Source: Basipetospora chlamydospora (Eukaryota > Ascomycota > Sordariomycetes > Microascales). Taken from it: DNA of 64,000 bases. The notes under the pieces were generated by a model, which was not told the DNA's origin, ran no database searches, and worked only from the letters and a program-made list of their open reading frames with translations. The stretch spans positions 2,300,840-2,364,839 of the forward strand of contig BCHP01000001.1 in NCBI GenBank assembly GCA_001599675.1, in the 5' to 3' direction. Below, piece by piece: positions 45,221 through 58,383 of the stretch (positions are counted from its first letter, which is position 1; every line of letters begins with the position of its first letter). Made by a program: the position numbers and the translations under genes.

Positions 45221-48200
45221 TGGTAGGGGCTGCGATTGACCCGCCTCCCTGCATTTCTTTGTTACCTGCGAGCCGATCTCAGACTTCTGCGCGTCACTTG
45301 ATATCTAAGCCATTTTTGAGAGCTGCCATAGCGATATCCATATATCCCCATCCCATAGTTAATTGAACATTCCAGAAGCGAGATAAACGTCAGCGTCAAA
45401 CGTCCTTCCAGAGGCGAGACGAATTTACAACGCGGCGCAGAGGGTCCTACGCCTCGCCTTCGGCTTCCGAGTACAGCAATGATTCATGCACACATCCGCA
45501 TTCGGAATTTGCAGGGCCTCCCGCTTCCGGCATACATCCCACTTGCCAATGATGCCGACTGGGAAGAGATGCGGGAGGAATCATCGATGCATCCAGTGGC
45601 GATTTCACGCCGCTAAAATGTCTCTCTCCCGGACGTGCATTCGGCCTGGTGTGAGTGGTGTACGGCGGGCTGCACGCTTCACTGGCTACACAGCTAACGC
45701 ATTGATGCAATGTACGAGGACGGCTACGGCCTACGAACATCGTTGACAGGTTTGTTCGAGTATGCATAAGAGTTCGCAATGATCAAGGCCTGCTTTTGAG
45801 GACGTCATTGTAAACTAGACTTTTCTCCGTCATTCCATTTCCATGCATAGACTCAATCCGACCTAGCAACTTCAAGTTGAAGTGTGGTGTATTGCTTTTA
45901 AGTGCTCGGCGCATGGCATTTGATCATCTTGCTCACCGCTAGTTCAGTCGAGGGGTTTCGGTCTCCTGATTGTGCTACCCGGGGAGTGATAGGGAGACGT
46001 AACAGAGAAAACGTTTGTTGAGCCGGGCCGGGGATAGATGGTGTTCTCGAGGCATTTTTAGAGCACGGAGGAGAAACCGGTGGTTGAGGCCGGCTTTCCA
46101 ACTCTAGCCCCTTGGCCCCTTGTCCCTGCAGGGTCCTGTGGAGGAATCCATCAATCCATCAAATTTGTAGCACTGCACTGCAGTCAGACGTTTCATCACA
46201 TGATGGGCTTGATGTCTCTACCATAGGCCAGTTTCCCTGCCTGGGAGCGAGTGTGAGGTGAGGTGGCTTATTCCAACTCCCTGCATGCATTGAGTAATTA
46301 TTACGAGTATCAGTATACGAATATACATAGAGAACGGTTGACGTTCCCACGGGACAGGTGAGGAACCGAGCCCACGATTGACAGCCCCGTCGCCATGGTT
46401 CCCATCCGTGCCCTCCGGAGCATTACCACAAGTTGGATTCGTTCGGCTCGAGCGTTCGACAAGGGTTGGCCAAGGATTCAAGGCGGCCCTAGACCATATC
46501 AGGCGCTGCCTCCCACGCGGTGGGAGGTGGCCGCAGGAGACAAACAAACCAGGATTATTCTAATAACGTTTTTTTTTATCAGCCAGCTTCGCCATCGCCT
46601 CGGCTACGGAGTGCGAGACTAGTCCGCGAGCAAGCCAGCCACGATACGACCCACCGCCTAGGCGTGAGCATCTCCGTTGGACTTGCCAATGGGGGCTTCG
46701 GGTACGTGATCCTTCTCATTATGGAGCCCGCGCTGATAGGCGGTGGCGGGAGACCATCCTGGCTCGGATTTGCCTGAGTCGACTTGATCCCGGCCTCTCT
46801 CCGCTGTCCTGGACACCCACTCGGCCACCTCCCCTGTCCCCTGTCCTGTCTAAAACCTAAGACCAGACCGTTGGGACACAGGCCGTTGGGACGCGATGAA
46901 GAGTCGGTCCACCCCGTCCTTTCGTACAGAAGGCATGTACTCGTATGTACGGAAGAATTTGCGAGGGTACTCGTGGACAAAGTATTGGGGTAATTCCCCA
47001 CGACCGCTTCATTCATCCTTCAGCGGCACAAACGCAAAAAGGGAGACATAACTACATCCGGGGCGGGATGCCAGTTTCTTCTCCCCACCAACCCAGCCCT
47101 GTGTTCGGCAAACTGCTTTCCCCCCAGCGTCGCACTGCATGGACTGCAGCCGTCAACTCCTCATGGAGAGAGGGTTGGACGCCCCGCCGCCGCAAGTCTA
47201 CGAGTACATCCCATGTCACGGTGCAGCACGAGAGTACATGTACTTCGTACGAGAGGAGGAAAGAGACTCCTCCCTCCGTACTCCGTACTCGTACTCGTTA
47301 CTCGTCGTGCGGGCTCTCCGCCTCCAGGCAGCCCCGCAAACGCCGTGCAGCTTCGTGGATAGATGCATCAAGGCTGTCCTCTTGTTCCTCGCGGACGTGT
47401 GTTTGCATGAAGCTTCCCTTCCGCATATGCTTTCGACCTGTCAGTTGGGCCTTCCTCAACGAATAATTACAAAAAGAGCGAGGCAAGATCCGCCCTTCTG
47501 GAAACAAACGCGAAGGAATTGAAGTCCAGTTCTAGCTCAATATCAATTTTTATTTTTTTTTTATTTTTTTTTTTCCTTTTTCGGGTTTTCAGATTTTCAG
47601 CCATTCCCAGTCCCTTTCTCGACCCTCCGCATCTGGCTCCGTGCAGACATGATGCTGACCGACAGCCTTCATCGGTCGCCGAAACCAGTGTGAAAACGGA
47701 GAGAGACAAGGGAGAAGAGCGCGCCGACACGAGGGTGCGCTTTTGTTAGTTCCCGCGAAATCGGTCACCGGTACCACCGTGACCTCGTCAATTGTTTCGA
47801 GCGGCTGCAATGGCTCCACCTTGAAACATCCCCAGTGGCCCAACATCGTCCTTTGTCCATCGTCCATCAATGGTTCTAGGCCACGACACGAGCCCCTCTG
47901 TCGCCCACCAAATCCCGCCATCAGTCCACCTTTTCCACCCGTCCACGCCGTACTCGCACTCGCTCCAAGAGCTCAATGTCACCGACTCGTGTCACCCGTG
48001 GGCCGGTCTGGCCCCACACCTCCGACAGCGTCGGTGGTACGGGGTACGGGGTACAGAGTACCATTTTTTGCTGTCCTTCTCCGGCAGTGGGACCTCCGTC
48101 CTCCGGCAAAAACGGACAGCTCGGAAGCGGAAGAGGCTGGAGAAACAGGGCCTGGAATCTCCATGCGGGCCGTAGCACCGTCCTGTCTGCTTCTCCCTCG

Positions 48201-50113
48201 GAAAGTCACTCAATTCTTTTGGCGAACTGCGATGGTCTAACCCAGTTTCCTGGGAAGAGCTAAAGAATTGATTGACCGTGCCCGGAAGATGCCACCCTTG
48301 CAGGGGGGATAGGAGAAAAAAATAAGGAGCACTACTTCCAACGGAGTACCTCCCCCCACCCCGGCCTCTCTCATCCCTGCTCCCCCATACTGAATCGGCT
48401 CTCTGCTGAATCGGTCTTCACGGCACCCCACGTAAGTCACGCTTTGCCCTGGTTCGTCCCCATTACCCTCCGGGCACATGAAAGCGGCGGCCCCCCTCCT
48501 TCCCCCCTTCTTTCTCTTCGCGCCGCTGCTAGTCAGTCTTCATATCCACTTGACCCCCCCGGAACCCAGCCTTCCTACAACACTACTCCTCGTACCTAGC
48601 GAAACTATGATACGAGGGCCCCAGACACCCACCAGTCCCGGTGCAAACATTGGCCCCGGGCGAGGACCCCGGTCTCGTCAGCTCCTCCCACTTTCCGTTT
48701 TGCGCTGCGTACAGGTTGAACCCTACACCGATCTCCATAATACCTTCCCCCTATGATATGGTAGTACCCATACCCCGTGCAAGTACGAGAGTACACCAGG
48801 CCGTTCGGGACCGGCGGGGAGGTTGCACATCGTATATCCATCTTTCGCTACTTCCACCTAGTGGGACATGGGCCGGCTTCGAGAGGCGGCGGGCCTACAT
48901 ATTAAGAGGGGGGATCCCGTCTTGCCTACCTCCTGGCCTCCCGTCGAATCCGCTCAAGGCAAACGCGGTCTCACCAAGAACTCCCTTTATTATAAACTAT
49001 CTAACCCGAACCACGAACCACATCATCTTCAAGATTCCCATTGAGCTGGAACCCCTAGGCACACGGTTTAGTCGATCCGTGTATGGAAGGCACAGGAGAA
49101 CGAAAAGGATAACCACGGGAACCCGGTGCTTTGTGTGTCCAGACGATTATCTCCGCATCAGACAGACACTGTCCATCATTCCCAACCGAATTTGCCATTT
49201 CCCTCGAGCGTGGTCAATATTCTCAAGGGTCCAATCCATCCACGAGCACGCTGAACAGCTTGATGCTGTTACATAGTCTTTATCGCTCCATCATTTGAGC
49301 CGCATCGCTCCAGCCCTGCATATCTTATCTTATCCACCTGCCTCACTGCTTCCACTTACACCGAGGCGTTCGCCCTTCTTTTTCGCATTGTTCTCTCTGT
49401 GGTTCTTGGCCCAGACCGTACTATCATCAACACTCGCTCCAGAACAACCCAAAGAGTTCTCGCTGCTTGTCAGCTTGCTAGCTCGCAACGCCACCAGGCC
49501 ACAATACACTCACTCGCTAGGAACCACACGAAGCCACTGCTCAGGCTGAAGTAGCGCTACTGCAGGGGGGTTTGACAATTGACGACAAAAACAAAGACCC
49601 CGACATATCCGAGGACTAGGCCCTTCCCGAACACTTCGAGGGAGTGACCCCAAGCTGCCACTGTTTTCATCTCTACCTTCTTAGTCCTAAGGACTCAGGC
49701 AGTCTAAAGAGAGACATTGATGTCGGTTGACTTCCGGACCAGCCTTCATTGTCTACGCCATCCGTCCAGATTCATGCCCGTTTCTAGAACGCAACTCTCC
49801 AATGTTCATACAGGCGACAGTATACAGAATAAACTGCCTTGTAAGTAGATCCACTCCGAGTCGATTCACTTCCAGTGTTTTGGATCCCGGTAAACACGGA
49901 CAAAGGGCCATGAAGATGTTTTTACAAAGGTGAATGGCTGCTGTCTATAGCTCCAGATCACCTGCCCTGCACTCACTGTTGCTCTCTGCCTTTTAAAAGC
50001 AGCCAATATAGTCATGTTGCACTCCCACTGTCGACCTTTCTTTTCCCATATAGAAAACTGTTCCACTGATGTTCTCTTCACCTACCTTCTTCCCCGTCTA
50101 TTTATAAACCACC
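45221..50113. other. 4.9-kb gene-poor spacer
   Basis: No gene can be supported on either strand. The longest frame (48641-49276, +) has no recognisable domain and irregular composition; shorter overlapping frames in both directions at 46945-47522 and 47743-48263 look like chance. It contains GAGTAC/ACTCCGTA clusters at about 46300-46320, 46937-46952 and 47276-47306, and T-rich runs at 46568-46577 and 47547-47581. It may hold a long leader for the gene at 50114, a non-coding RNA, or decayed sequence; nothing visible decides between these. Confidence 0.5.
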
Positions 50114-51217
50114 ATGAAGCAGAGCACAAGCACTAAACCAAGCGAAAACAAAATGCAGGAAGCACCTCAAGACCGTGACAGAACCGCCAACATGGAGCCC
50201 GTCAGTAGTCGCGTCACCCTCGTCGATGAGAAGGCCGCCTCCTCCATCTCCACTTCCCTCGTGCCGCCGACCTGGGAGGACACCGTCCGCACGGTTGACT
50301 TGTCGGAGTACAGGGAGGTCGGTCTCTCCCTGGCCCATTCCTTCGCGACTGATGAGCTCAGCCAGTACATCCTAGGGGCGAGCGACATGGCCCACCTCAC
50401 CGCCGAGCAGAAGTGGAAGATCCATGTCGATCTCATGATTTACACCTCCGCCGCGACCCTGATGCGGGGCGTAGTCACTGCCATCGGTCCAGAGCATGAC
50501 AGCGTTTCTCTTTGGTAAGTGACAGGTTGATACAATCAACAATTGACCCAACTCCTCTTCCTCTTCGTTCACTCCAAAAAGGAAAGGGAAATGAAAAGGC
50601 ACCTCTAACATGGCTTTTCCTCACAGGCTCCGGCCCGGAGGCGACATTGACGGATGGTGGGTCGCCATCCGCAGCGGCCTCTGGCGTATGCACTACCTCC
50701 TGTCCGCGGGAGGGAAACGAAGGTATTTTGCCGAGACCATTCCCATCCTTCACCAAGCCAAGGTCGAGGTGCTGGGCAAGCGTGATGGCGACTGCTACTA
50801 CCTCCTCTACCTCGGGACAAAACCCAACGCCCGGGGCAGAGGGTATGCCGGGAGACTCATCTCGCAGATGGCCAAAGTTGTAAGCCCTCTCCTATCCCCC
50901 CATATCCCATACATCCCCGCCCAACTCCTGCACCTGATCGGGCACTGGTATGGGGACAAGAGGAAAAAAAAAGAATTGCCCGTTGCTAATACCGCGTATC
51001 CGAATAGGCTGATGCTGAGGGTCGCCCAATGTATCTCGAATCCAGCTCAGAAGCCAACACAAAATATTACAAGAAGTTCGGCTTCGAGACAAGAAAGGAG
51101 GTTGTCCTCGGACGCGGCTCGACAACGGTTCACCTTTCTCTCATGGTTCGCGAGCCCCAGGCTTTCGGTGACGACTTTACCAAGTCGCACAACATCATGG
51201 TAAAAGTGAAGGGATGA
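50114..51217 (+). CDS. GNAT-family N-acetyltransferase
   Basis: Exons 50114-50514, 50627-50879 and 51008-51217 give 287 residues. Transfers acetyl from acetyl-CoA to an amine; the substrate is unknown. The fold is recognised from the acetyl-CoA loop motif A, YLGTKPNARGRGYAGRLI (about residues 195-213, with the R-x-x-G-x-A spacing), followed by ADAEGRPMYLESSSEANTKY and YYKKFGF, the usual motif B wording of fungal GNATs. The N-terminal half (about 45-130) has a conserved LSLAHSFATDELSQYILG segment, common in this subgroup. Both introns join in phase (TG+G gives Trp; GTT then GCT). It has no signal peptide. The start codon has a good context (ACCACCATG). It is convergent with RPA32. Confidence 0.9.
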
Positions 51218-51843
51218 TAAAGGGGCGAAACGGGTGTATATCTGCTTTAATGTCGGCGCCTTGGAGGGGTGTCTTTTTTTGAGAGAGTATTGCTTGCCTT
51301 TTTTGTTTGGGTCTGATATCTTTACTGGGGTCATGATACCACTCCGACTGACTGGATCGCCTTCTACGGCTCTGAGATTGATACCATGTTTATATCCACT
51401 TTGTCGGGTTGGAAGGATACCCTTGGCAGGATGGTACGGTAGAGCCTTTGGGAAGGACGAGAATGAAATCTTAGGATGCGGGCTCTTGATATCAACCTGG
51501 AGACACACACATACTTGGCCTCCTTCAGAGAAACCCATGTTGTTTGGCAGATGACTTCAAACCAGGCATCCATCTAACACCTCCCTCTGATCTACATGAA
51601 ACGAATACTTTGGTTGATACCTCCGCGATTTCTTTGTTTTCCTGTGTTCTCTTGGATTTTCCCCCTGAATAATAGCAATCCTTGATCCGATGATATCATC
51701 AATGCTTGTCGTTAGGCCCCTCGCGCCATCTTCGTAGAATGGAAAGAGTCTACAAAAAGCCCTCGTTGTTTCTGTCCGGACGAAACATACTGAAAGAAGG
51801 CACTGCACCATACGCGCGCCCACAAACCCCCTCCGGCAGCGAC
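51218..51843. other. Convergent 3' spacer between GNAT and RPA32 genes
   Basis: No gene; the frames here are short and continue as shadows of RPA32. It should contain both 3' UTRs. Confidence 0.55.
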
Positions 51844-52971
51844 CTAGTACTCTAACAACGCCCACGTCTCGTCGTCGACAGTAGTGTATATTACACCCTG
51901 ACCGAGCAGCTCCTCCGCCCCGTGGGTGACGTCTGTCGCCGACATGCCTGTCTTCTGGCAAATCACCTGGACGTGCACGCCCGTCGTGCCGCCCGGCTCG
52001 TTCAGCAGGCACTGGAACATCTTCTGCGCCGCCGGCGAGGCGTTGGTCAGCTTCATGGGAGCCGCACCGCTGCCGCCGCCGGCCGCGCCACCCCCATACC
52101 CATCAGCCCCGACGAACAGGCTATCGTTGCCGCCGGCACCGCCCTCCGTCTTGACCTGGCCGGCGCCTGGGGGCCCCCTGGTGTAGTACAGGTGCACGGC
52201 CGTGGCCTCGAGCAGGTGGTAGTTGACCTCGTTGTAGTCCTTCACCGCTCGGACGAAGTGCACGCCGACGTAGCGCTTGCTGTTGAAGGACTTGAGGCGG
52301 CCGTAAATGCGAACGTACTCGCCGACCTCAACCTGGGCGGCCGCCATATCCTCGGCGCGGTCGTTGTCGACGTACTTCTTCACCTCGATCACGGCCGTGC
52401 CGTCGTCGAGCTTGTATTGTATGTTCGTGGTCTGGACGTTGACTTGCCGGACCTGAGCGACGAATGTGACCTAGACAGGGGAGCAAGGAGGGGTGGGTTA
52501 GAGGAGTTTTCTGCCAAAGGAAGAAAAGGAAAAGGAAAAAGGTACGGTTGTTCTTAGGTACTGAACGGTAGGGTACGCACTTGGGTGACCATTTGGCCGT
52601 CGATGCGGAACTCGGCCGATACTGGGGAGGTCTCCTCGGCGCTGATGATTTGTTTGATTGTTATCGGGCGTAGCGATTCGTCTGCGTAAGACTGGATCGA
52701 GACTGTCGTGAGTATAGGGCACAACTCCAAAGCTTCGAACTATTCACGGTGAAATAAAAAAATAGTGCTGGAAGATGGAGAGGTTATACCTTGGTGCTCT
52801 GGCTGCCCTGCTGTTGCGATCCGTACATGAATCCGCCAGCGTCGTCACCCCCACCTCCATAGCCTCCTTTCGAGTAGCCTCCGTATTGCGCTGATGAGAG
52901 AGATTAGGACTCTGTCAGAAACTCTTGTGGTGGCATATTACACCCCGTATGATGTCGAGTTACTCACCCAT
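51844..52971 (-). CDS. RFA2: Replication protein A 32-kDa subunit (RPA32/Rfa2)
   Basis: Middle subunit of the single-strand DNA-binding heterotrimer needed in replication, repair and checkpoint signalling. Exons, read right to left: 52968-52971, 52790-52890, 52581-52691 and 51844-52470, giving 280 residues. Exon 1 is only four bases (ATG plus G). The N-terminal Gly/Ser/Gln-rich region (MAQYGGYSKGGYGGGG, GSQQQGSQSTK) is where kinases act in homologues. The OB fold follows: SYADESLRPITIKQI, then FRIDGQMVTQVTFVAQVRQV, YKLDDGTAVIEVKKYVD, EYVRIYGRLKSF and YVGVHFVRAVKDYNE. A Gly-rich linker leads to the C-terminal winged helix (about 215-280; MFQCLLNEPGGTTGVHVQVI, ending TTVDDETWALLEY). All joins keep phase. 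It shares a 681-bp divergent promoter with the Lon gene. Confidence 0.95.
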
Positions 52972-53652
52972 CTGGTAGTCGGGTAGTACTTATGTGTGAA
53001 AATTGGATCTCTGGATGCCTAAGAGCGGATGTGGATGTGGATGTGAATGCCAATGTGAGGATGCTAAACGCGTGAAGTGGGATTTGACGCGTCGGTGTGG
53101 TTCAGCGGCGGGGAGGAGTTAAAGTGGCGGGTGGAGGTACGTACCGCTCAGATCAGTTTCTAGCGTGCTGCCTGGGCCTTCAGGAATCAATGGAACCTCA
53201 CAGAGCCACACCGTGGCACTGGGCCTCAGAGGCTGGGCCGAGTCAGCTCAGGCTGCCAGGTGGTCTGGGTCCCGCAGCCGGTAGCGGCCGATCGGCAGCT
53301 GCCACGGCATAATACTACATGCCACTGCAACTTGAACCGTGACATGATTGCCGGGTCAGTCCCAGGAAAGGGGCCCCCGGAACTAAGAAGTTAGCTCTCT
53401 CCAACGTCACTTGCCTCGGCTTCCCTAGACGGCATCACAAGAGAGCATCAACAGTCGGTAAATCCGCATCCCCGAGGACGTCGTGTTGTTCATAGACCGT
53501 TGTTTGTAATCATAGATTCTTGTTCGTCCATTTTATCTCCCTGCACTACACTTCTTTGTCTCCCGTTATCAGGTCTCCAACCACCAAGCGCCCAACGAAA
53601 CTATCATCCAGAGCCAAGCTTCGAGCCACTAGCCGAGCCGACATCGCTTAAC
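52972..53652. other. Divergent promoter region of RPA32 and peroxisomal Lon
   Basis: No gene. The short frame at 53097-53312 (+) is not supported. A G-rich patch lies at 53100-53135, and a short TGGATG/TGTGGATG repeat (GATGTGGATGTGGATGTGAATG) near 53030-53050. Confidence 0.5.
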
Positions 53653-56600
53653 ATGGCCGGCATTCCTCTCCCGATAATACCTCTGACTCGAGGCACTGTC
53701 CTCTTCCCGGGCATCGTCCAGCGCATACCGATCATAACGAACGGATCCCCGATCGCCCACCTCCTCTCGAACGCCTACGAACGCGCCACCGCGACGCGGC
53801 CCACGAACCCCCTTGACGTCCTACAGCTGGCATGCGTGCCCATCGCCTCCCCCTTTCTGAGCCCCGACGGCCGCCTGCTCATGCGTGAGTCAGAGCAGCC
53901 GGACGACTCATACCTCGATGTCGACGTTGCGAATCTCACATCCGAGGATCTGTTTGGGTACGGAGTGACTGTCCGCGTCTTGGGCATTCAGAGCAGCGGA
54001 ACTGGGAATGCCGAGATCAGGGTGGAAGGCGTTTCGCGATGCAAACTCAAGGCAGTCGCCAGCGAGCGCAAGCACTTTGAGGCTACAGATTATGAGCTCT
54101 GCCCTGATCAAGGTGAGCGCGCACCGGGCCTCCTCAACACCGCCATTCGGAACCCCTAGGTGTAATGGAGCTAACGAGAACGGATTACAGCGCCTGTTAA
54201 GGACAAGAAGTTCAAGGAGCTCTTTGCAGCGCTCAAGGCCCACTCGCTTGAACTCGTGTCCGTCCTTCGCGTATCGTCCTTCCTCAACCGTGCCGACCTC
54301 AGGGCCGCCCTAACCCCGCTTCTCGCCCAACGACTGAACGTCTTCATCGCCAAGAAGGAGGCGGCGGATGCGGGCCACCTCGCCGATTTTATGGCGAACA
54401 TACTCGACATCTCCTACGAAGAAAAGCTCCAGGTCCTTGCCGCCATCAGCGTCAAGGCCAGGGTGTCCAAGGTGATAGAGCTGTTGCAGCGCGAGATATC
54501 CGACATCAAGGGCAACATCAACGTCACAACCGTCACGACGACGATCCCGGCGCAGATCCTGGACAGGTTAGGCAACCGCCAGATCAAGCCTGCCGGTATG
54601 CCCACCACGGCTACACCGGTGCTGAGCATCGCGCCGCCCGGCATGCCGCCCGGTTCGCAAGACAACAAGAACGACAAGGAGCCTAGCGAACTCGAGCTGC
54701 TGCAAAAGAAGCTCGAAGCAGCGAACCTCCCTGCGGATGCCATGAAGCTCGTCGACCGCGAGATGAAGCATTTGAAGAACATGATGCCTGGGGGCAACGA
54801 GTACTCGATAACCGTAACGTGGCTCGAGACCCTCGCGGAGATGCCGTGGTCTGCCCTGACGGAGGAGAGGTTGGGTCCCGACACGCTCGTGAGGGCGAAG
54901 AAGCAGCTGGATGATGACCACTGTGGCCTCGAAAAGGTGAAGAAGCGGCTGATCGAATACCTCGCTGTCCTAAGGCTGAAGCAGTCCATCAACGACGACA
55001 TTGAGGAGCAGATCAGGGCGGGCGAGGAGGAAGAAGCTAGGGCCAATGCCGAGAAAGAAGCGGCAGCCAAGGAGAAGGACCCCGATGCCCCGGAGCCGCC
55101 GAAGATTGCCTCTCCCGGACTAGAGGCCCTCAAGGCTACTCGGGCGGTGGATAAGTCTCCCATCCTCCTTCTTGCTGGCCCGCCAGGTGTCGGCAAAACA
55201 AGTCTGGCTAGGTCCATTGCCACCGCTCTCGGGAGAAAATTCCACCGCATCTCCCTCGGCGGTGTCCGGGACGAACCGGAGATTCGCGGCCACCGCAGGA
55301 CGTACGTATCAGCGATGCCGGGTGTGATTGTGCAAGGGCTGCGCAAGGTGGGCGTGGCTAATCCCGTCATCCTGCTTGACGAGATCGACAAGCTCGGCAA
55401 GGCGAGCAACATGGGCGACCCGTCGGCGGCGATGCTGGAGGTGCTGGACCCAGAGCAGAACCACACCTTCACGGACCACTACCTCGGCACGCCGTTCGAC
55501 CTGAGCAAGGTGCTCTTCATCGCCACCGCCAACAACCTCGACGTGATCCCGCCCCCGCTGCTCGACCGCATGGAGACCATCTACCTCCCCGGCTACACCA
55601 CGCTAGAGAAGCGGGATATTGCAATGCGGCACCTGGTGCCCAAGCAGATGCGGGCCAACGGGCTCTCCATGGGCCAGGTCATCTTCCCCGAGGACGTCGT
55701 GTCCAAGGTGATCGAGTCGTACACGCGCGAGTCAGGCGTGCGCAACCTCGAGAGGGAGCTCGGGGCCGTGTGCCGCGCCAAGGCGGTCGAGTACGCCGAG
55801 GCCAAGGACGGCGGGCGCATGGAGTCGTACCGGCCGCAGGTGACGCTTGAGGACGTGGAGGAGATCCTAGGCGTCGAGATGTTCGAGGAGGAGATCGCGG
55901 AGACGATGAGCCGGCCCGGGATTGTAACGGGGTTGGTGGCGTACAGCTCCGGGGGCAACGGCAGCATCCTCTTCATCGAGGTGGCGGACATGCCGGGCGA
56001 CGGCCACGTGCAGCTCACCGGTAGGCTAGGCGACGTGCTCAAGGAGAGCGTGGAGGTGGCCCTCACCTGGGTCAAGGCGCATGCGTTCGAGCTGGGCCTG
56101 ACCCCGGAGCCGTCGACCAACATCATGGAAGGCCGGAGCATCCACGTGCACTGTCCGTCGGGCTCTATCCCCAAGGACGGGCCCAGTAGTGGGATGGCGC
56201 AGGCGATTGCCCTAATCTCCCTGTTCTCTGGGAACCCGGTGCCACCGACTATGGCCATGACGGTATGTCTTTTCTTTCCCCCTCCGTCGTGTGTGTGTGT
56301 GCCCTAGGCAGGGTATCATATCATTTAATCCCCTACGGCTTGTCCCATCTTGTGCATGGTGATCATGGTCACAAATGGGCCTGCCTGTCTGGGCGATAGC
56401 TGTGTGATGCGCTGGAGAAAAAAAAAACAACACGGCGGGTTCGTCTTACGAAGGGATGGTGATTGCTAATACCAGATAGGGTGAAATCTCGCTTCGCGGA
56501 CGGGTCACGGCGGTCGGTGGTATCAAGGAGAAGCTCATCGGTGCCCTCCGCGCGGGTGTCAAGACAGTGATGCTGCCCGCGCAGAACCGCAAGGACCTGA

Positions 56601-56981
56601 AAGATCTTCCACAGGACGTCAAGGACGGTCTTGAAATCCTCTTCGTCGGGTAAGCCAAGGATCCCACTGCTTACTGTCGTCCCCTCTGCGAGGTCTTACC
56701 TCTCTCACCCTTCCCACCATGGTCTACGTCGTGATGCCATTCCGCGGCTGCCCCTTGACCCCCTAGACCCCCTTCTTCCGTCACTTGGCCGCATCCTCCC
56801 CTTTCTCCCGCGCATGATCCTGCTGCTCCCTCCCCCGTTGACGATGGCGTCTTTTGTGTTACCTGGCCCACTAACTTGTGCTACCCATAGGCACATTTGG
56901 GACGCTATTCGACTCGTCTGGCCCGACTCGCAGTGGGCCGCCGACCAGAACAAGGTGGCGGGCGTCGAGAGCCGGCTGTGA
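53653..56981 (+). CDS. Peroxisomal Lon protease (LONP2 type) with C-terminal SRL signal
   Basis: ATP-dependent serine protease and chaperone of the peroxisome matrix. Exons 53653-54112, 54191-56262, 56480-56649 and 56891-56981 give 930 residues. The N-terminal LON domain begins at once (MAGIPLPIIPLTRGTVLFPG), with no mitochondrial presequence, and the last three residues SRL form a type 1 peroxisomal targeting signal, which separates it from the mitochondrial Pim1 type. A coiled-coil stretch with an acidic Glu/Ala run (about 425-460) precedes the AAA+ module: Walker A GPPGVGKTS (483-491), Walker B VILLDEIDK, and sensor ATANNLDVIPPPLLDR. The protease domain has PKDGPSSG with Ser819 as nucleophile and GGIKEKL with the catalytic lysine (860 or 862; 862 matches the E. 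coli spacing of 43). Exon 2 carries most of the protein. Introns 3 and 2 lie in the protease domain. Divergent from RPA32. Confidence 0.95.
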
Positions 56982-57547
56982 ACTAGCAAATTAGCTCGGG
57001 GTCTGGTTTCTACGGAGGATGGACTGATTCTGTCACCAACCGCCCCCTTCATGCTTGGGTCTGGGGACCCGGAAGTGATCCGTTCCGATAGCTTCCGAAG
57101 CCGGGCAAGGGGGTATGTATGTCATAGGTTGTGCCTCGGGTTCGGAGACGAGTATGTGCGCCGTTTCGCCGTGTGTGCTCAGGCTTATACACGACACGTC
57201 TATTGAAAAAGGGGCACCGCCGGCTAAGAGTCACCTCGGGCCAATGTCAGCATGGTCTCCTCATCGTGGCTATGCCTGAGGGTCGGTCTCCCCCCTTGTG
57301 CAGCGATCAGGATGCTATGTGTACCAATCATGTTTACGCATCTCAACTACTATATCCCCTTCATTTTCTTCGTCTGTTTGTAGTGTATAGAGCAGCAACA
57401 GGGCCGATGGACCAGCTTTGCTTCCTCGGTTGCCCCATCCCGCGGGCTATGCGCTTGTGGTCTGTCCTCGTCTTCTCCTTACCCTGGTGCTTCTCAATTC
57501 TATCTCCACTGTCTGCGTCCATGCGCCCGTTGCTCGTTGTCAGCTGC

Positions 57548-57639
57548 TCGGCTCTCTACATTATTCTCCTGCGTGCGGCATAGGCGAACGACTGTGATAC
57601 CTACCCTTGTCTGTTCTTCGGCTCTATACATTATTCTCC
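57548..57639. repeat. Imperfect direct repeat of 22 bp, 70 bp apart
   Basis: TCGGCTCT(C/A)TACATTATTCTCC occurs at 57548-57569 and again at 57618-57639 with one mismatch. Confidence 0.7.
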
Positions 57640-58263
57640 ATCTGTGCGATGAAACCCTCCCACCCCTTTCCCCCCCCCCACCCCGCGCCTTGCTAGGGAA
57701 GCAAAATGCCGAGGAAGAAGAAGAAGAAAGAAGGAATACTATGGCGCCACGCATGAAATCCGAGAACAGACATTTATTACAATTTTTTAAGTGGACATTG
57801 GAACTGTAGCGTCGTTTGCCACGGTACAGCTCACGCGTAGAATGAAGGAAGAAGAAAAAGAACAGCCCCTACCCAGGCCAAGGCCTCACACACCATACTT
57901 CCGCTGTATCGCCCTTCTCTCTTTTATCCTCACGCACGCCTCTCCTATCAAAGTACCCTCCGCCCAGAGGAAGCAGGGAACGGGGGTCGGGCAAGAGGGA
58001 GCGATGAAATGGAGTCTTGGGCTCCACGACACGCGTTCAGCATGCATGACACAGATCTGGGTCTTACGGTGGCACGGCCTTGCCGGAGGAAGCGAGAAGA
58101 CTTCATTTTTGTCCCCCCCCCCCCTTCTAACTCTGGCTTTGGTGGCTTTCTTTTTCTAGTGTCTTGTGGTTGTTGCATGGCTGCTCTTTTTGTGTGCCTG
58201 TCTCTTCGAAGATGTCTCTGTTTGCTAGTGTTTCACGGTTTCTATCGAGTGTCCCTCCCCCCG

Positions 58264-58299
<36 letters not shown>

Positions 58300-58316
58300 C
58301 CCCTCACTCCCTCCCC

Positions 58317-58357
<41 letters not shown>
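58264..58357. repeat. Two long poly-C runs (33 and 40 nt)
   Basis: C runs at 58264-58296 and 58318-58357 are separated by a 21-nt C/T-rich bridge. The complementary strand could form G-quadruplexes. Run lengths are uncertain as read. Confidence 0.75.
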
Positions 58358-58383
58358 TTTTCCTTCCCTCTCTATCTCTCGTG

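Noticed and set aside
48641..49276. 211-codon plus-strand frame in the 45-50 kb spacer
   Set aside because: No recognisable domain and irregular residue pattern; not supported without transcript data.
54414..55472. 352-codon open frame antisense to Lon
   Set aside because: Ser-rich low-information translation opposite conserved LON and AAA+ domains.
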